64,000 bases of DNA, taken from NCBI RefSeq assembly GCF_036373705.1, contig NC_089851.1:55827940-55891939 (forward strand), given 5' to 3'. The position numbers were made by a program, and so were the translations under genes. Within the stretch, counting starts at the first letter, position 1. Each line of letters starts with the position of its first letter. Shown here piece after piece: positions 43,566 through 53,301 of this stretch. The stretch is from Amia ocellicauda (lineage: Eukaryota > Chordata > Actinopteri > Amiiformes > Amiidae). Below the pieces are notes generated by a model, which had not been told where the DNA came from, ran no database searches, and was given only the letters and a program-made list of their open reading frames with translations.

Positions 43566-44205
43566 GATTTGACGTTACATGGCCCCGTCCATCGTCCCTT
43601 TGATGCGGTGCAGTTGTCCTGTCCCCTTATCAGAAAAACACCCCCAAAGCATAATGTTTCCACCTCCATGTTTGACGGTGGGGGATGGTTTTCTTGGGGT
43701 CATTCCTCCTCCTCCAAACACGGCGAGTTGAGTTGATGCCAAAGCGCTCGATTTTGGTCTCATCTGACCACAACACTTTCACCCAGTTCTCTTCTGAATC
43801 ATTCAGATGTTCATTGGGAAACTTCAGACGGGCCTGTACATGTGCTTTCTTGAGCAGGGGGACCTTGCAGGTGCTGCAGGATTTCAGTCCTTCACGGTAT
43901 AGTGTGTTACCAATTGTTTTCTAGGTGACTATGGTTATTCCTCACCGTTCTCATGATCATTGAAACTCCACGAGGTGAGATCTTGCATGGAGCCCCAGAC
44001 CGAGGGACACTGACAGTTATTTTGTGTTTCTTCCATTTGCGAATAATTGCACCAACCGTTGTCACCTTCTCACCAAGCTGCTTGGCGATGGTCTTTTAGC
44101 CCATTCCAGCCTTGTGTAGGTCTACAATCTTGTCCCTGACATCCTTGGACAGCTCTTTGGTCTTGGCCATGGTGGAGAGTTTGGAATCTGATTAATTGAT
44201 TGCTT

Positions 44206-44369
44206 GGTTTCAACCCCGTAATAACTGGGTGCTGGGTAGGGTCCTCTATAATTCTGTGTTTCGACCATGTTAAAAAAGTGGCCGCTCAATTTCATGGGTA
44301 GGAAGTTGAACGAGTCTATGTACCAAAACTTAGCAAATTGAGGACCAAAAAACATTGGTCAAAATGGTT
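44206..44369. other. Short unassigned segment
   Basis: Joins the broken Tc1 end to the CR1-like LINE. It may already be the 5' part of the LINE. Confidence 0.4.
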
Positions 44370-46112
44370 TAATAGAGGTATGCAAAAAAATATCAAGAGA
44401 AAAACAATGTTGTATAGCACATACAAAAGGGACGGAGATTAAACAAAATACATAGAATATGTTGAGCTGCAAGGAGACCTTAAGAAAGGGGTCAGGAAAG
44501 CAAATAGGGAAATAGAAAGAAACATAGCTCTTGGAACTAAAACTAATGCAAAGAGCTTTTCAATACTGCCACAGCAAGAGGTCAATAAAGTAGGAAGTGA
44601 AACAGATAAAGGGCAAAAATTGAAGTATCTTGGAAAATGAACAAGATGTGGCAAATGTTCTAAATGAGTTTTTCACAGAGATTTTTACAAAGGAAAAAAA
44701 CAGATAACATGCCACAGGTTAACAACCAGTCCAGTCAAATCCTAAGAGAGATTAGGGTAAAGGATGAGGAGGTACTAAAGGGACTTGCAGAATTAAAAAC
44801 AAACAAATCACCTGGGCCAGATGGTATATTTCCAACAGTACTTAAAGAAATTAGGGAAATTATTTATAGGCCTCTAACTCAAATATTCCAAATGACACTT
44901 CAAACAGGGGATGTGCCAACTGACTGGAAGACAGCAAACGTCATACCAATCCACAAGAAAGGGGACAAAACTGAGCCAGGAAATTACAGACCAATCAGTC
45001 TCACCTGCATCACCTGTAAAATATTGGAAAAAATGATTACACAGAAAATAGAGGAGCATCTTAATGAAAACCATATTCTTGGAGATAGTCAACATGGGTT
45101 TAGACGAGGCAGATCATGTTATACTAATTTATTAGAATTTTTTGAACATGCAACTGCAGCTGTGGATCATGTGAAAGCATATGATATGATATACTTAGAT
45201 TTTCAAAAAGCATTTGATAAGGTTCCATACCAAAGACTGAGCCTCAAATTGGAAGCTGTAGGCATTCAGGGTAATGTAAGTAGATGGATTATGAACTGGT
45301 TGATGTATAGGAAGCAGAGGGTGTCGATTAGAGGAGTTGCTTCTAACTGGAGTGAGGTTGTTAGTGGAGTTCCACGGTGATCAGTACTAGGGCCTGTGCT
45401 TTTTCTAATCTATATTAATGATCTGGACTCTGGGATAGTTAGCAAACTTGTCAAATTTGCAGATGATACTAAAATAGGTGGCTCAGCAGATACAATCTCG
45501 GCAGCACAGGCTATTCAAAGGGACTTAGATAATATTCAGTTGTGGGCCGACACCTGGCAAATGAAATTCAATGTGGACAAGTGCAAGGTAATACATACAG
45601 GTAACAAAAATGTCCACTATAATTACTCTATGGGAGGAATAGAAGTAATGCATGAGAAAGACCTAGGAGTCTATGTGGACTCCTCACTTTCTCCATCCAA
45701 GCAATCTGTGGAAGCAATAAAAAAGGCAAACAGAATGTTAGGGTATATTGTCAAAAGTGTAGAATTGAGAACAAGGGCAGTAATGTTGAGACTGTACAAT
45801 GCACTAGTTAGAGCTCATCTGGAATACTGTGTACAGTTCTGGGCTCCACACTTCAAGAAAGATATCGCTGCTATAGAGGCAATTCAGAGGAAAGCAAGGA
45901 GGCCCCAAGGCATTCAAGACACTTCTTCACACAGAGAGGCGTCACAATCTGAACAAACTCCCCAGCAATGTGGTAGAAGATGAAAGTTTGGGAATATTCA
46001 AAAACAGACTGGATAGGATCCTTGGATCACTTAGTTATTAATGGACACCAAATGAGCATGATGGGTCGAATGGCCTCCTCTCGTTTGTAAACTTTCTTAT
46101 GTTCTTATACAT
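44370..46112 (+). mobile_element. CR1-like LINE, ORF2 and 3' end
   Basis: 5'-truncated. It carries most of the RT and ends with a 3' UTR (GGTCGAATGGCCTCCTCTCG) and the repeated TTCTTATGTTCTTAT tail at about 46095-46110, followed directly by an LTR at 46113. The tail repeats are of the kind CR1 elements carry. An internal deletion joins EAIQRKARR to the C-terminal region near 45900. Confidence 0.85.
44664..45983 (+). pseudogene. CR1-like reverse transcriptase with one nonsense codon
   Basis: RT motifs in order: GLAELKTNKSPGPDGIFP, TGDVPTDWKTANVIPIHKKG, PGNYRPISLTCITCKILEKM, GDSQHGFRRGRSCYTNLLEF, IYLDFQKAFDKVPYQRL (motif A D), then SGVPR, a TGA stop at 45378-45380 in place of the usual Q-G, SVLGPVLFLIYINDL, and KFADDTKIGGSAD with the catalytic ADD. 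The C-terminus is shortened by a deletion. With the single stop and deletion it is a relatively young dead copy. Confidence 0.85.
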
Positions 46113-46854
46113 TGTAACGAGTTGAGGGGGCGGGTCTTCGATCACCGCTATGTGCCTGCCCTAATGCTCTCTTTTGCCATAGACAGGACCATGGACAGCA
46201 GAGCCAGACACTCCATGGATCAGGACCATGGACAGCCCAATGGAAAAACACTGGCGAGGCAGCAGAACAGCCGCACCTGCCTTTGATTACAAATCACCCA
46301 GACTGCAAGCAGGTGTGGCTGATCAGTACAGACTATTTAAACTCACACTGTGGTTTCTTCTTTGTCTTAGAAGTGGGGGGGGGTGGACGGAAAGACAAGG
46401 AGGGTGAACAGAGGAGCAAAAGAAAGGACAAAGTAACTGGATTGGAAACTAGATGACAAGTTGGACTGGCTGAGGACCTTGAAAGGCGTTTGGATTGTTT
46501 TGGAAGACTACGACCCTGGTGAAGACCCCTGAAACCCTTTTTGACCACGAGACTACCTAACCCCTCAAGACTGTTTAGTTTGTCTGTCTTTGTTTTGTTA
46601 ACCCTGGGAAACAGCTTAGCTTTCCAAGGCTAGTCAGGGATTTTGTTTTTGTGTAGCAGACCATTCCTGCTACAGAAAGTGCTCTGTACAAAGAGCTAGG
46701 TTTTTGTTTTCAAGTTTCAATATCCACGACAGAACTAAAATAAACCAACAGCGTGGGCTTTATTATCCTCTTCCTTGGTTTGTCTTGTGTTTTGACATTT
46801 ATTCCCCGCCTAAAATCATTTGGCTGCAGTAACCCAACCCCGCACCTCGTTACA
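46113..46854 (+). repeat. 5' LTR, 742 bp
   Basis: Starts TGTAACGAG and ends CTCGTTACA, a 9-bp perfect terminal inverted repeat. TATTTAA box at 46334 and AAAATAAA at 46737, so U3-R-U5 order is clear. No 3' partner is in the window. Confidence 0.8.
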
Positions 46855-46910
46855 GTGGTGAAGAATGCAGACAGGTTCAGATTTCACAACATAGAACCAG
46901 AAAGGAGAAC

Positions 46911-47593
46911 ATGGACGATCTGCTGAAACAACTTGTTACTGCCAATCAGGCTCAACAGGAGACCAACCGCCTCCTGTTGGAAGAACAACAAAGATGTCAG
47001 CAGAAGATGGAGCTGGACATGCAGATGATGTCTGCTGAACTAGCTGTTGCCAAGGTCAACTTCCAAGCAGCCTCAGTCCCCATCGTTGCTACACGATCCC
47101 TCCAAAAAAATAACTCTGGCTGATGACGTGGAAGCCTTCCTGAAGACGTTCGAGCGGACGGCTGAGCGTGAAGGCTGGACGGAGGACAAGTGGGCTGGAA
47201 TCCTTGCACCGTTCCTCTGTGGGGAAGCACAAAAAGCCTGCTCCGACTTGGAGGCTGCTGATGCCAATGACTATAAGAAATTAAAGAGAAATTCTTGCTC
47301 GGATAGGGGTCACCCCAGCGTTACGGGCTCAGCGGTTTCATGCTTGGACATTTCAAACTGAGCAAGCACCTCGATTGCAAATGTTTGACCACTTGGCCAA
47401 GAAATGGTTAGAACCGGCTAGCCTCAACCTGGGGGCTATGGTGGAACGAACCGTGGTGGACCGGTTCATTAGGGGACTGCCTTTTGAACTCAAAAAAATA
47501 ATCCGCCAGTGCAGCCCTACCACAGCTGATACGGTTGTGGACTTGGTGGAGCGATGTCACACCTCAAACGAACTGTTGAAGCCAGAGGATTGA
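46911..47593 (+). pseudogene. gag with coiled coil and SCAN-like capsid domain
   Basis: The N-terminus MDDLLKQLVTANQAQQETNR, rich in Q and E, is a coiled coil. After a shift at about 47105 (A run) comes DDVEAFLKTFERTAEREGW, WAGILAPFLCGEAQKACSDL, then after a second shift at about 47290 the parts around MFDHLAKKWLEPASLNLGAM and DRFIRGLPFELKKIIRQCSP. This alpha-helical pattern is that of the SCAN domain, which is known to derive from a Gmr1-type capsid. Confidence 0.8.
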
Positions 47594-47699
47594 GAAACCT
47601 GGGGAGAAGAAGAACCCCAGCCCCCGCCCCTAAACTGGATGACCAGGAGCGATCACCAGCGCCAGGGAAGCAACACCCACCCAGAACCCCAGGGGACTA

Positions 47700-48218
47700 G
47701 TGGACAGAGATGGACGGGAATGTTTCATCTGTGGGGACAAAGGACATGTATCATGGAACTGCCCCAAGAGAGAGGAACCCATGCAGGTGGGCATGGCCTC
47801 CACCAAACCCGGTCATGTGAAATCCACCCATGGGAGTTCCAGTAATGAACCTCCCCGTCTCAGCCCGGTCAACATAGGGGGCCGCAGAGTTGATGCCCTG
47901 CTGGATTCAGGTAGCATGGTCACCTTGGTGATCCCTGACATCATGCCCAAAACCCAGAGGAAGCGGCTTGCTCCTATTTCAATCACCTGCATACATGGGG
48001 ACATGAAAAGATACCCCTTTGCCCAAATGAGGATCTACACACCGAAAGGACGATGCGTGATTTCCACCAGATCTGACCCAGTACTGTGGGAGATTTGGGA
48101 CTGCCCAGATGGAAGACCTTACCCTTCAAAACGCCCGGCGGAATGTGCAGGTAATAAATGGGACGGCTGTGGACCCCACCCGACCACTTTCATATCCTCA
48201 TTTCGCCATGCGCCCTAA
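47700..48218 (+). pseudogene. Nucleocapsid knuckle and retropepsin-like protease
   Basis: CFICGDKGHVSWNCP is a CCHC knuckle. VNIGGRRVDALLDSGSMVTL holds the D-S-G active site of the retroviral-type aspartic protease. The end of the frame (after about 48090) runs into non-homologous sequence, while the pre-integrase region begins in another frame. Confidence 0.8.
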
Positions 48219-49110
48219 CCTGTTGTATCAAATGACAAAGAAAAATAATGTTGTCTATGCACAGCTCCTTGTACCCACCCCTTTCAGGCACACTGTTCTG
48301 AATCTCTCCCATAGCCACCTGCTTGGGGGACACCTGGGAAGAGCGAAAACCCTGGAGAGGCTGCTGCAAAGATTCTTTTGGCCAGAGGTATATGCTGAGG
48401 TTATACGTTACTGTCAAAGCTGTCCAGAATGCCAGCGTACGGCCCCCATGCCATCGTTCCGCAACCCTCTCATACCAATTCCGGTAATAGGCATGCCTTT
48501 TGAGAGAATAGGCATGGATTTAATTGGACCTTTACCCAAGTCGGCCAAAGGTTTCCAGCACATCCTGGTGGTAGTGGACTATGCCAAAAGGTACTCTGAG
48601 GCCATGCCTTTGCGTATGCCACCACAAAAAATATAGCCCAAGAGCTAATCCAAATGGTTTCCAGAGTCGGGCTGCCCAAAGAAATTTTGGTACACCGTTC
48701 ATGTCCAAGGTAATGAAAGATGTGTGCCATCTTCTCCGAATTAAGTCTTCACACTTCTGTTTACCATCAACAGACGGACGGGCTAGTGGAGCGGTTTAAC
48801 AAAACGTTAAAAAGCATGCTGAGGAGGACGATGGAAAGGGATGGGCGTAACTGGGATCAACTGCTCCCTTTTCTCATATTCACCATCTGGGAAGTACCCC
48901 AATCTTCCACAGGTTTTTCACCTTTTGAGCTTTTTTTTTCCCACAGATCGCGAGGCCTCCTCAACATCACAAAAGAAAACTGGGAACAGCAACCCTGCCC
49001 AGGGAAGGTCGCTATCACAGAGGAGGTAAGGAAAATGCTTGAGCTTGGTGTCAGATGGCCTCTACCAAGCGGCTCGTGTCCGGCCACTGGGCTGGCCCGG
49101 TGTTCTCGCC
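48109..49110 (+). pseudogene. Integrase, broken in the core
   Basis: Zinc domain HSHLLGGHLGRAKTLERLLQ plus YCQSCPECQ (HHCC), then core start ERIGMDLIGPLPKSAKGFQH with the first D. The segment that should carry the second D is deleted or shifted between 48636 and 48720. The third catalytic region is clear (YHQQTDGLVERFNKTLKSML, with the E). QVPQSSTGFSPFELFF-type sequence follows to about 49000. The C-terminal GPY/F domain is missing. Confidence 0.82.
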
Positions 49111-49244
49111 CACCATGCACCTGCAACCAGGTAAGAGATCTGTGTTAGGAAGCATCCTTCACACCTCATAGTCACTACTTACAGGCACATACTCGTATTC
49201 ATCTGCTTCTCAGCAGTGATTTAAAATGTGTCTTTATATCACAC

Positions 49245-49498
49245 CTCTTCAAGCTGTCCACTCCCGGAGCGACTGAAGACCTCCTCCCAGCTTTGAAGCG
49301 CCCCTGAGTCAGCCTGTCCTTGTGACGGGACGGGTACAAGAGGCGCTGCTTGTCTCCCTCGGGGAGCTGCTGCCACAGGTGTACCAGCTCCGCCACCTGG
49401 CGATTGGTCAGGAATGCCTGGGCTCTCAGGTCCACCAGACAGCTGGCCAACTGCTGGACGTGCTGGAGCCCAGGAACGCCATCAGGGCCGCACGATTC
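49245..49498 (-). pseudogene. DUF6729-family gene, exon 10
   Basis: Acceptor TTGTTTCAG, donor AAGAG|GTGTGA. CGPDGVPGLQHVQQLASCLV, LTNRQVAELVHLWQQLPEGD and KDRLTQGRFKAGRRSSVAPG. The next exon is not found, because a Gmr1-like fragment lies 115 bp further on and has probably removed it. Confidence 0.65.
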
Positions 49499-49620
49499 CT
49501 GAAACAACAGGATACAGACGACAGTCAGTTACAGGACCATGTTCTGGCAATAGCTATCATTCCAGGGTTTTGTGCACTACAATGTAAGAGACGAGCTGAG
49601 CGCCATCACTGCCTCCTCAC

Positions 49621-49942
49621 CTCGGGATTAGCAACGGGGGGGCGTCTCCTGCAGCGCAGGGGGGCTCCATCTCGGGAGACGGGGGCAGTCGGGCCATTGA
49701 CCGCGCAGGAGACAGGGGCAGTCGGGCCGTTGACCGCACAGGAGACGGGGGCAGTCGGGCAGGAGACGGGGCGAAGGGGTTGGAGATGGTGGGGTCATCG
49801 TCTTCCTCAAAGCCCTCGTCGTCACTCTCCTTCCTGTCTGAGTCTTGGCCAGCTGCCTCATCCGGGACGTTGGGGTCGCTGTGCACACGTTGGAGCTCTT
49901 TCCCTGTCTGTGAGTACAGGTACTTGATCCCAATGAGCTCCC
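49621..49942 (-). pseudogene. DUF6729-family gene, exon 9, acidic and proline repeat
   Basis: Donor GAG|GTGAGG. ELIGIKYLYSQTGKELQRVH, then an acidic stretch (ESDDEGFEEDDD), then a coding minisatellite of 33-bp units (LPPSPARSMAR-like, about three copies, 49670-49770). Confidence 0.62.
49670..49770 (+). repeat. 33-bp coding minisatellite
   Basis: Repeats of GGCAGTCGGGCCGTTGACCG-type units with GCACAGGAGACGGGG between them; three copies plus a partial. Confidence 0.75.
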
Positions 49943-50046
49943 CTTCAACACAATCATAACAGAAGCATGGGTTCACCGCTTTTATTATTTTCATAACACT
50001 GCTAAAGAGCACCTTACAAATCAACCCCCCACACTGACACGCTCAC

Positions 50047-50257
50047 TGACGCGTGTACACGCCTGACTTCACGAACCCCTCCGACAGGTCCCTGGCCAGC
50101 ACCTTCTGGCTCAGGGTGCCCAGGGCGTTCTGTACTGCACTGTAGGAGCACAGAAGCTTGCCAGCATCCTCCATGGCCGCCACTGCACGGTCCGCGTTCC
50201 ACCTCACCAGGCCCTCCAGCAGAAATGCCAGGAAGTGCACATCGCTGGCACTGGTGC
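50047..50257 (-). pseudogene. DUF6729-family gene, exon 8
   Basis: Acceptor TGCTCAG, donor GTCA|GTGAGC. Open: TSASDVHFLAFLLEGLVRWN, DRAVAAMEDAGKLLCSYSAV, QKVLARDLSEGFVKSGVY. No lesion seen. Confidence 0.65.
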
Positions 50258-50448
50258 CTGAGCAGAGCAGGAGGAAACAGAAACACACACTTCAATACAG
50301 TTCAAAATATACTCTTCACAAAGCCATAGTATATAAATATACACGTACTGTAACAATTACAGAAAAAAAAAACTAGTCTACTGATCCACTGGGTTCAAAA
50401 AGCATAATAGAATCTGGCGTCTTTATTTGCGGTGCAGCTGGCACTAAC

Positions 50449-50907
50449 CTGGGATGAAAAGGTCCAGGTGGAGGTGGAAAGACTCCAAGGAGATCGATCC
50501 ACGGGCGCAGCGGTATACTGGCAGCAGCACACCCCCCTTCCGCAGCTGCCCTGTCTGGGTATACAGCTGCACCCCCTCGGGGTCCTGAATGCAGGCGAGG
50601 TGGGTGTCCAGCCCCCTCCTGCTGTCAAAAATGTCCAGCAGCTCCTGGATGAGCCGCTCCGTATCCTGTGCCCCCCGGCCACCTTCGACCGTCCAGCCAC
50701 AGAGCAGCAGTCCCAGTCCACATACAGGATCTGAGGGGGAGCCTCTCCGGCCAAGCGGTACCACTCCACCAGCCCAGCAGCCATGGGCTGCAGCCCCTCA
50801 CCCTCTCCGCATGTTAGCACCGAGTTCAGGACCTGCCCGAACTCATTGCCGACGTTGGTGGCCCACGCTGCCGTGCCAGTAGCTGCTCCTGCGAGCTTCC
50901 TGGTCAA
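50449..50907 (-). pseudogene. DUF6729-family gene, exon 7, core with large deletion
   Basis: Acceptor TTTTTCAG, donor CCAG|GTTAGT. LTRKLAGAATGTAAWATNVG, NEFGQVLNSVLTCGEGEGL and PPQILYVDWDCC are followed by a frame change and then by AQDTERLIQELLDIFDSRRG, ACIQDPEGVQLYTQTGQLRK and RGSISLESFHLHLDLFIPG. In related copies, as I recall, a long segment with a second conserved aspartate and a W-H motif lies between them; it is absent here. Confidence 0.68.
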
Positions 50908-51034
50908 CTGAAAAATGTATGAGACACATTAAGTTATTAGGTCTTTAATTGTAATGCGTTCAGCTGAGCGGCACCACGATGCACCAAGTGGCCGCTGAGA
51001 CAGCAGCACAAAAAATCTGACTGACGATACTCAC

Positions 51035-51360
51035 CTTCTTTGTCGAGTCCAGTTTTAAAATGGACCCGAACACAGACGTGACCTGGGCCTTTACCTCGGC
51101 CAGCTGCTCCAGCACGTCGAGGTCATACACTGCCAGCAGCCACTTGGGTCCAGGCACCGGTGGCATGGGTGGCGGTGGCCGGAAGCTCGGGACTACAGGT
51201 GCAGAGGTCACAAAGGGCTCACAGTCTGCGAGGTACCGCAGGGTTTTTACGCTGCCACGCCTCGCTGTGCTGCTCCTGCAGCTGTTTGCACAGCCGGGTG
51301 GCGCTGTTCCCCAGGGTGTGCTCCCTCATGAGACTCAGCACCGTGTAGTCGCAGGACAGC
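51035..51360 (-). pseudogene. DUF6729-family gene, exon 6, with frameshift
   Basis: Acceptor TTGGGCAG, donor AAGAAG|GTGAGT. RLSCDYTVLSLMREHTLGNS, LCKQLQEQHSEAWQRK, then a frame change, then TLRYLADCEPFVTSAPVV, a PPPP-rich linker and VYDLDVLEQLAEVKAQVTSV. The shift lies near 51245. Confidence 0.68.
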
Positions 51361-51469
51361 CTGCCCAAGACACAGCAGTACAGCAGTTAGAGTTCAGGAA
51401 ACATTTCAGCAGAGAGGGAGGGGGGGAGGGAAAGCACAGATGCTGTGTGGTGAATTGTCTCCATACGGG

Positions 51470-51826
51470 TAGGTGAGGATGGCCGGGAACTGGCTCCGAT
51501 GAGCCACATCCAGCTGCTGCAGCACATCTCCGGACCAGCCTGCATACTTCTTTGAGCCTGTGTCCCTCACACTGGGGCTGGATGCAGGTGAGCTTCACAG
51601 CCCAAATGCGGTAGGGCATCCACAGGAACAGCGGCCGAGCGAAGTGCAGGCTGGGAGAGGCCGGGGGCTGCCGATACACCGGGCAGGGCTAGGGAGGGAA
51701 CAACCACAGACGCAGGTCCGAGGTCAGCTCCAGCTTCCCAAACCTGCTCCTAGTGAACAGGGCCTTGGAGACCCACTGCAGCTGCTCAGCGGGCAGCGTC
51801 TGCTTCCAGCCCTCAGGAAGCAGGAC
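51470..51826 (-). pseudogene. DUF6729-family gene, exon 5, with stop and deletion
   Basis: Acceptor TTTCTGCAG. It encodes LLPEGWKQTLPAEQLQWVSK, LRLWLFPP, then a TAG, then YRQPPASPSLHFARPLFLWM and PYRIWAVKLTCIQPQCEGHR. At HRLKE the frame changes and reads on as GWSGDVLQQLDVAHRSQFPA. Roughly 25-30 codons that related copies have at this point appear to be missing. Confidence 0.65.
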
Positions 51827-51841
51827 CTGCAGAAACACAGG

Positions 51842-51870
51842 GACAGACAGACAGACAGACAGACAGACAG
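51842..51870 (+). repeat. (GACA)n microsatellite
   Basis: Seven GACA units in an intron of the DUF6729-family gene. Confidence 0.85.
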
Positions 51871-51930
51871 TGACAGGAGTTGCCAGGACACTACGGATAC
51901 TGCACCCAGATTTAACAAACACACAAAGAC

Positions 51931-51963
51931 ACACTCACACACACACACACACACACACACACC
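51931..51963 (+). repeat. (AC)n microsatellite
   Basis: ACACAC tract with one interruption. Confidence 0.8.
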
Positions 51964-51971
51964 ACTCTTAC

Positions 51972-52052
51972 CCCCACCAGGCTGCTCCGCTGAACCGAGC
52001 GGTGTCGGCTGCTGAGCTGAGCTAGCCATGGCCGCTGCCCCCGGCTCCTGCA
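51972..52052 (-). pseudogene. DUF6729-family gene, exon 4
   Basis: Acceptor TCTTCAG, donor GGGG|GTAAGA. Low-complexity MASSAQQPTPLGSAEQPGG. Support is mainly the splice sites and position. Confidence 0.45.
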
Positions 52053-52591
52053 CTGAAGACACTAGAGATAAAACGGGAGATTCAAAATCTCGCAACAACA
52101 GAGATGTAACTAATGGTGAAATTATCCAAATCTATGTTAATTCCAAGGTGACTAGGTCTATGAAGCCTTATCATTCAATCAACCATGTTACTGTGCCACT
52201 ACATCATATCACACCATGCCACTACATCACGCCATGCCACTACACTATATCACAGCGTGCCACTCCACATGCACAGCACACACGGTGAGGATGCAACGCA
52301 TAGCAAACATGCAGCTCAGCGCATAAAGCCAGGGGTCACAGATACTTGGGGGTGTCGAGGCAGGGCAGACGAGGTGACTGTAAAGCGATATGTAGCCAAA
52401 GCACCGTGTGGACCCCGGGTCCATCTCACTTACCTTACACTGGGAGATCCATCCATCTTAAGCTAACAAAATACAACAATACAAGTTAGTTTGTGCCAAA
52501 TGGCAAGAACTCCATCTTGAACCTGAAATGAATGACATTTAGACATGTATTGAAATAGGCTGATATTTGTAACAGCTGCGTGAAGACTTAC

Positions 52592-52677
52592 GCGGGGGGG
52601 CCATGTCCTCCACAGCTGCCAGCAGCTCAGCGTCAGTGAGTGCATCGTTGCTGAAGGCCAGTGACGGGCGCTCCTTC
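52592..52677 (-). pseudogene. DUF6729-family gene, exon 3
   Basis: Acceptor GTGTCCAG, donor CCCGC|GTAAGT. Short acidic exon with FSNDALTDAELLAAVEDMA. Confidence 0.6.
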
Positions 52678-52929
52678 CTGGACACCGTTGGAAGGAGGAG
52701 TAAACGTGCGCTGTAACGGTGGGCATTTGGTACAGGGGTCATGGTAACTGGTGTATTTTGTTTTTGAAATCACAAAATGTGTGCGATTATCGTGTGTTTG
52801 CCGTCGGTCTGTTTTAAGTGTGAACTTTAAATTGTGTGATAGCCCTGGTATAACTGTTTACCTAATTGCTGCCTTAATAAACTACATTTAATTCTAATTG
52901 CTCAAATCACACACTTCCACAAAATGAAC

Positions 52930-53168
52930 CTTTTGCCACTGGAGCTCTGGACTTGGTGGCAGACGAGGAGAAGGTGGGAGTCGACTGCGAGGCACTCGTC
53001 CTGGGAGGCTGGCAGGGTGCAGGCACCGAGGGTGTGGGCTGGGAGGAGGCAGGCTGTGCTGCTGGCTTCTGGGCCTGTGACTCCCTGTCCCGCCGCAGGA
53101 TGTATGCCAGGAATTTGGCCATCTGCGTTCCGGGCTGGGGAGTCTGCCTCCTTATCCATCTCACATAC
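52930..53168 (-). pseudogene. DUF6729-family gene, exon 2
   Basis: Acceptor TTATTACAG, donor AAAAG|GTTCAT. Encodes RYVRWIRRQTPQPGTQMAKF and LAYILRRDRESQ, then a P/S/Q-rich disordered tail. Phase agrees with exon 1. Confidence 0.65.
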
Positions 53169-53301
53169 CTGTAATAAACCCAGGTTCTCTGTCTAACTAC
53201 AACTACACTGACTATACAACTGCAGGCCAGGGTGCTCTTAATTCCCTGAAACATACATAAACTAGAGTAGGCAATAGTTATTAGAATAGATTAATACACA
53301 C

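Larger units (their letters stand above)
40019..44205 (-). mobile_element. Tc1-like element split by a Gmr1-like retrotransposon
   Basis: The first 56 bp (CAGTGAGGGAAAAAAGTATT and onward, ending GCTCACTG at 40074) are the terminal repeat of an abundant fish Tc1 family. The continuation resumes at about 43051 (TGACAAAGAAATGAT) and carries transposase on the minus strand up to about 44205, where the right terminal repeat is lost. The 3-kb block between belongs to a Ty3/Gypsy element. A TA (40017-40018) marks the left insertion point. Confidence 0.85.
46113..49130 (+). mobile_element. Gmr1-like Ty3/Gypsy retrotransposon, 5' LTR to integrase
   Basis: A 742-bp 5' LTR is followed by gag with a SCAN-like capsid, a CCHC knuckle, a protease motif and integrase. 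Integrase follows the protease region directly; RT and RNase H are not between them and the element is cut soon after integrase (about 49130). That fits the Gmr1 order (gag-PR-INT-RT-RH), in which RT would come last. Many frameshifts make it inactive. It is inserted at the very end of the CR1 tail. Confidence 0.82.

Noticed and set aside
46997-47267. Minus-strand ORFs opposite the SCAN-like gag
   Set aside because: The plus strand shows gag homology; the minus frames are shadows.
51842-51963. CRISPR-like or regulatory repeat array
   Set aside because: Simple (GACA)n and (AC)n microsatellites in a vertebrate intron.
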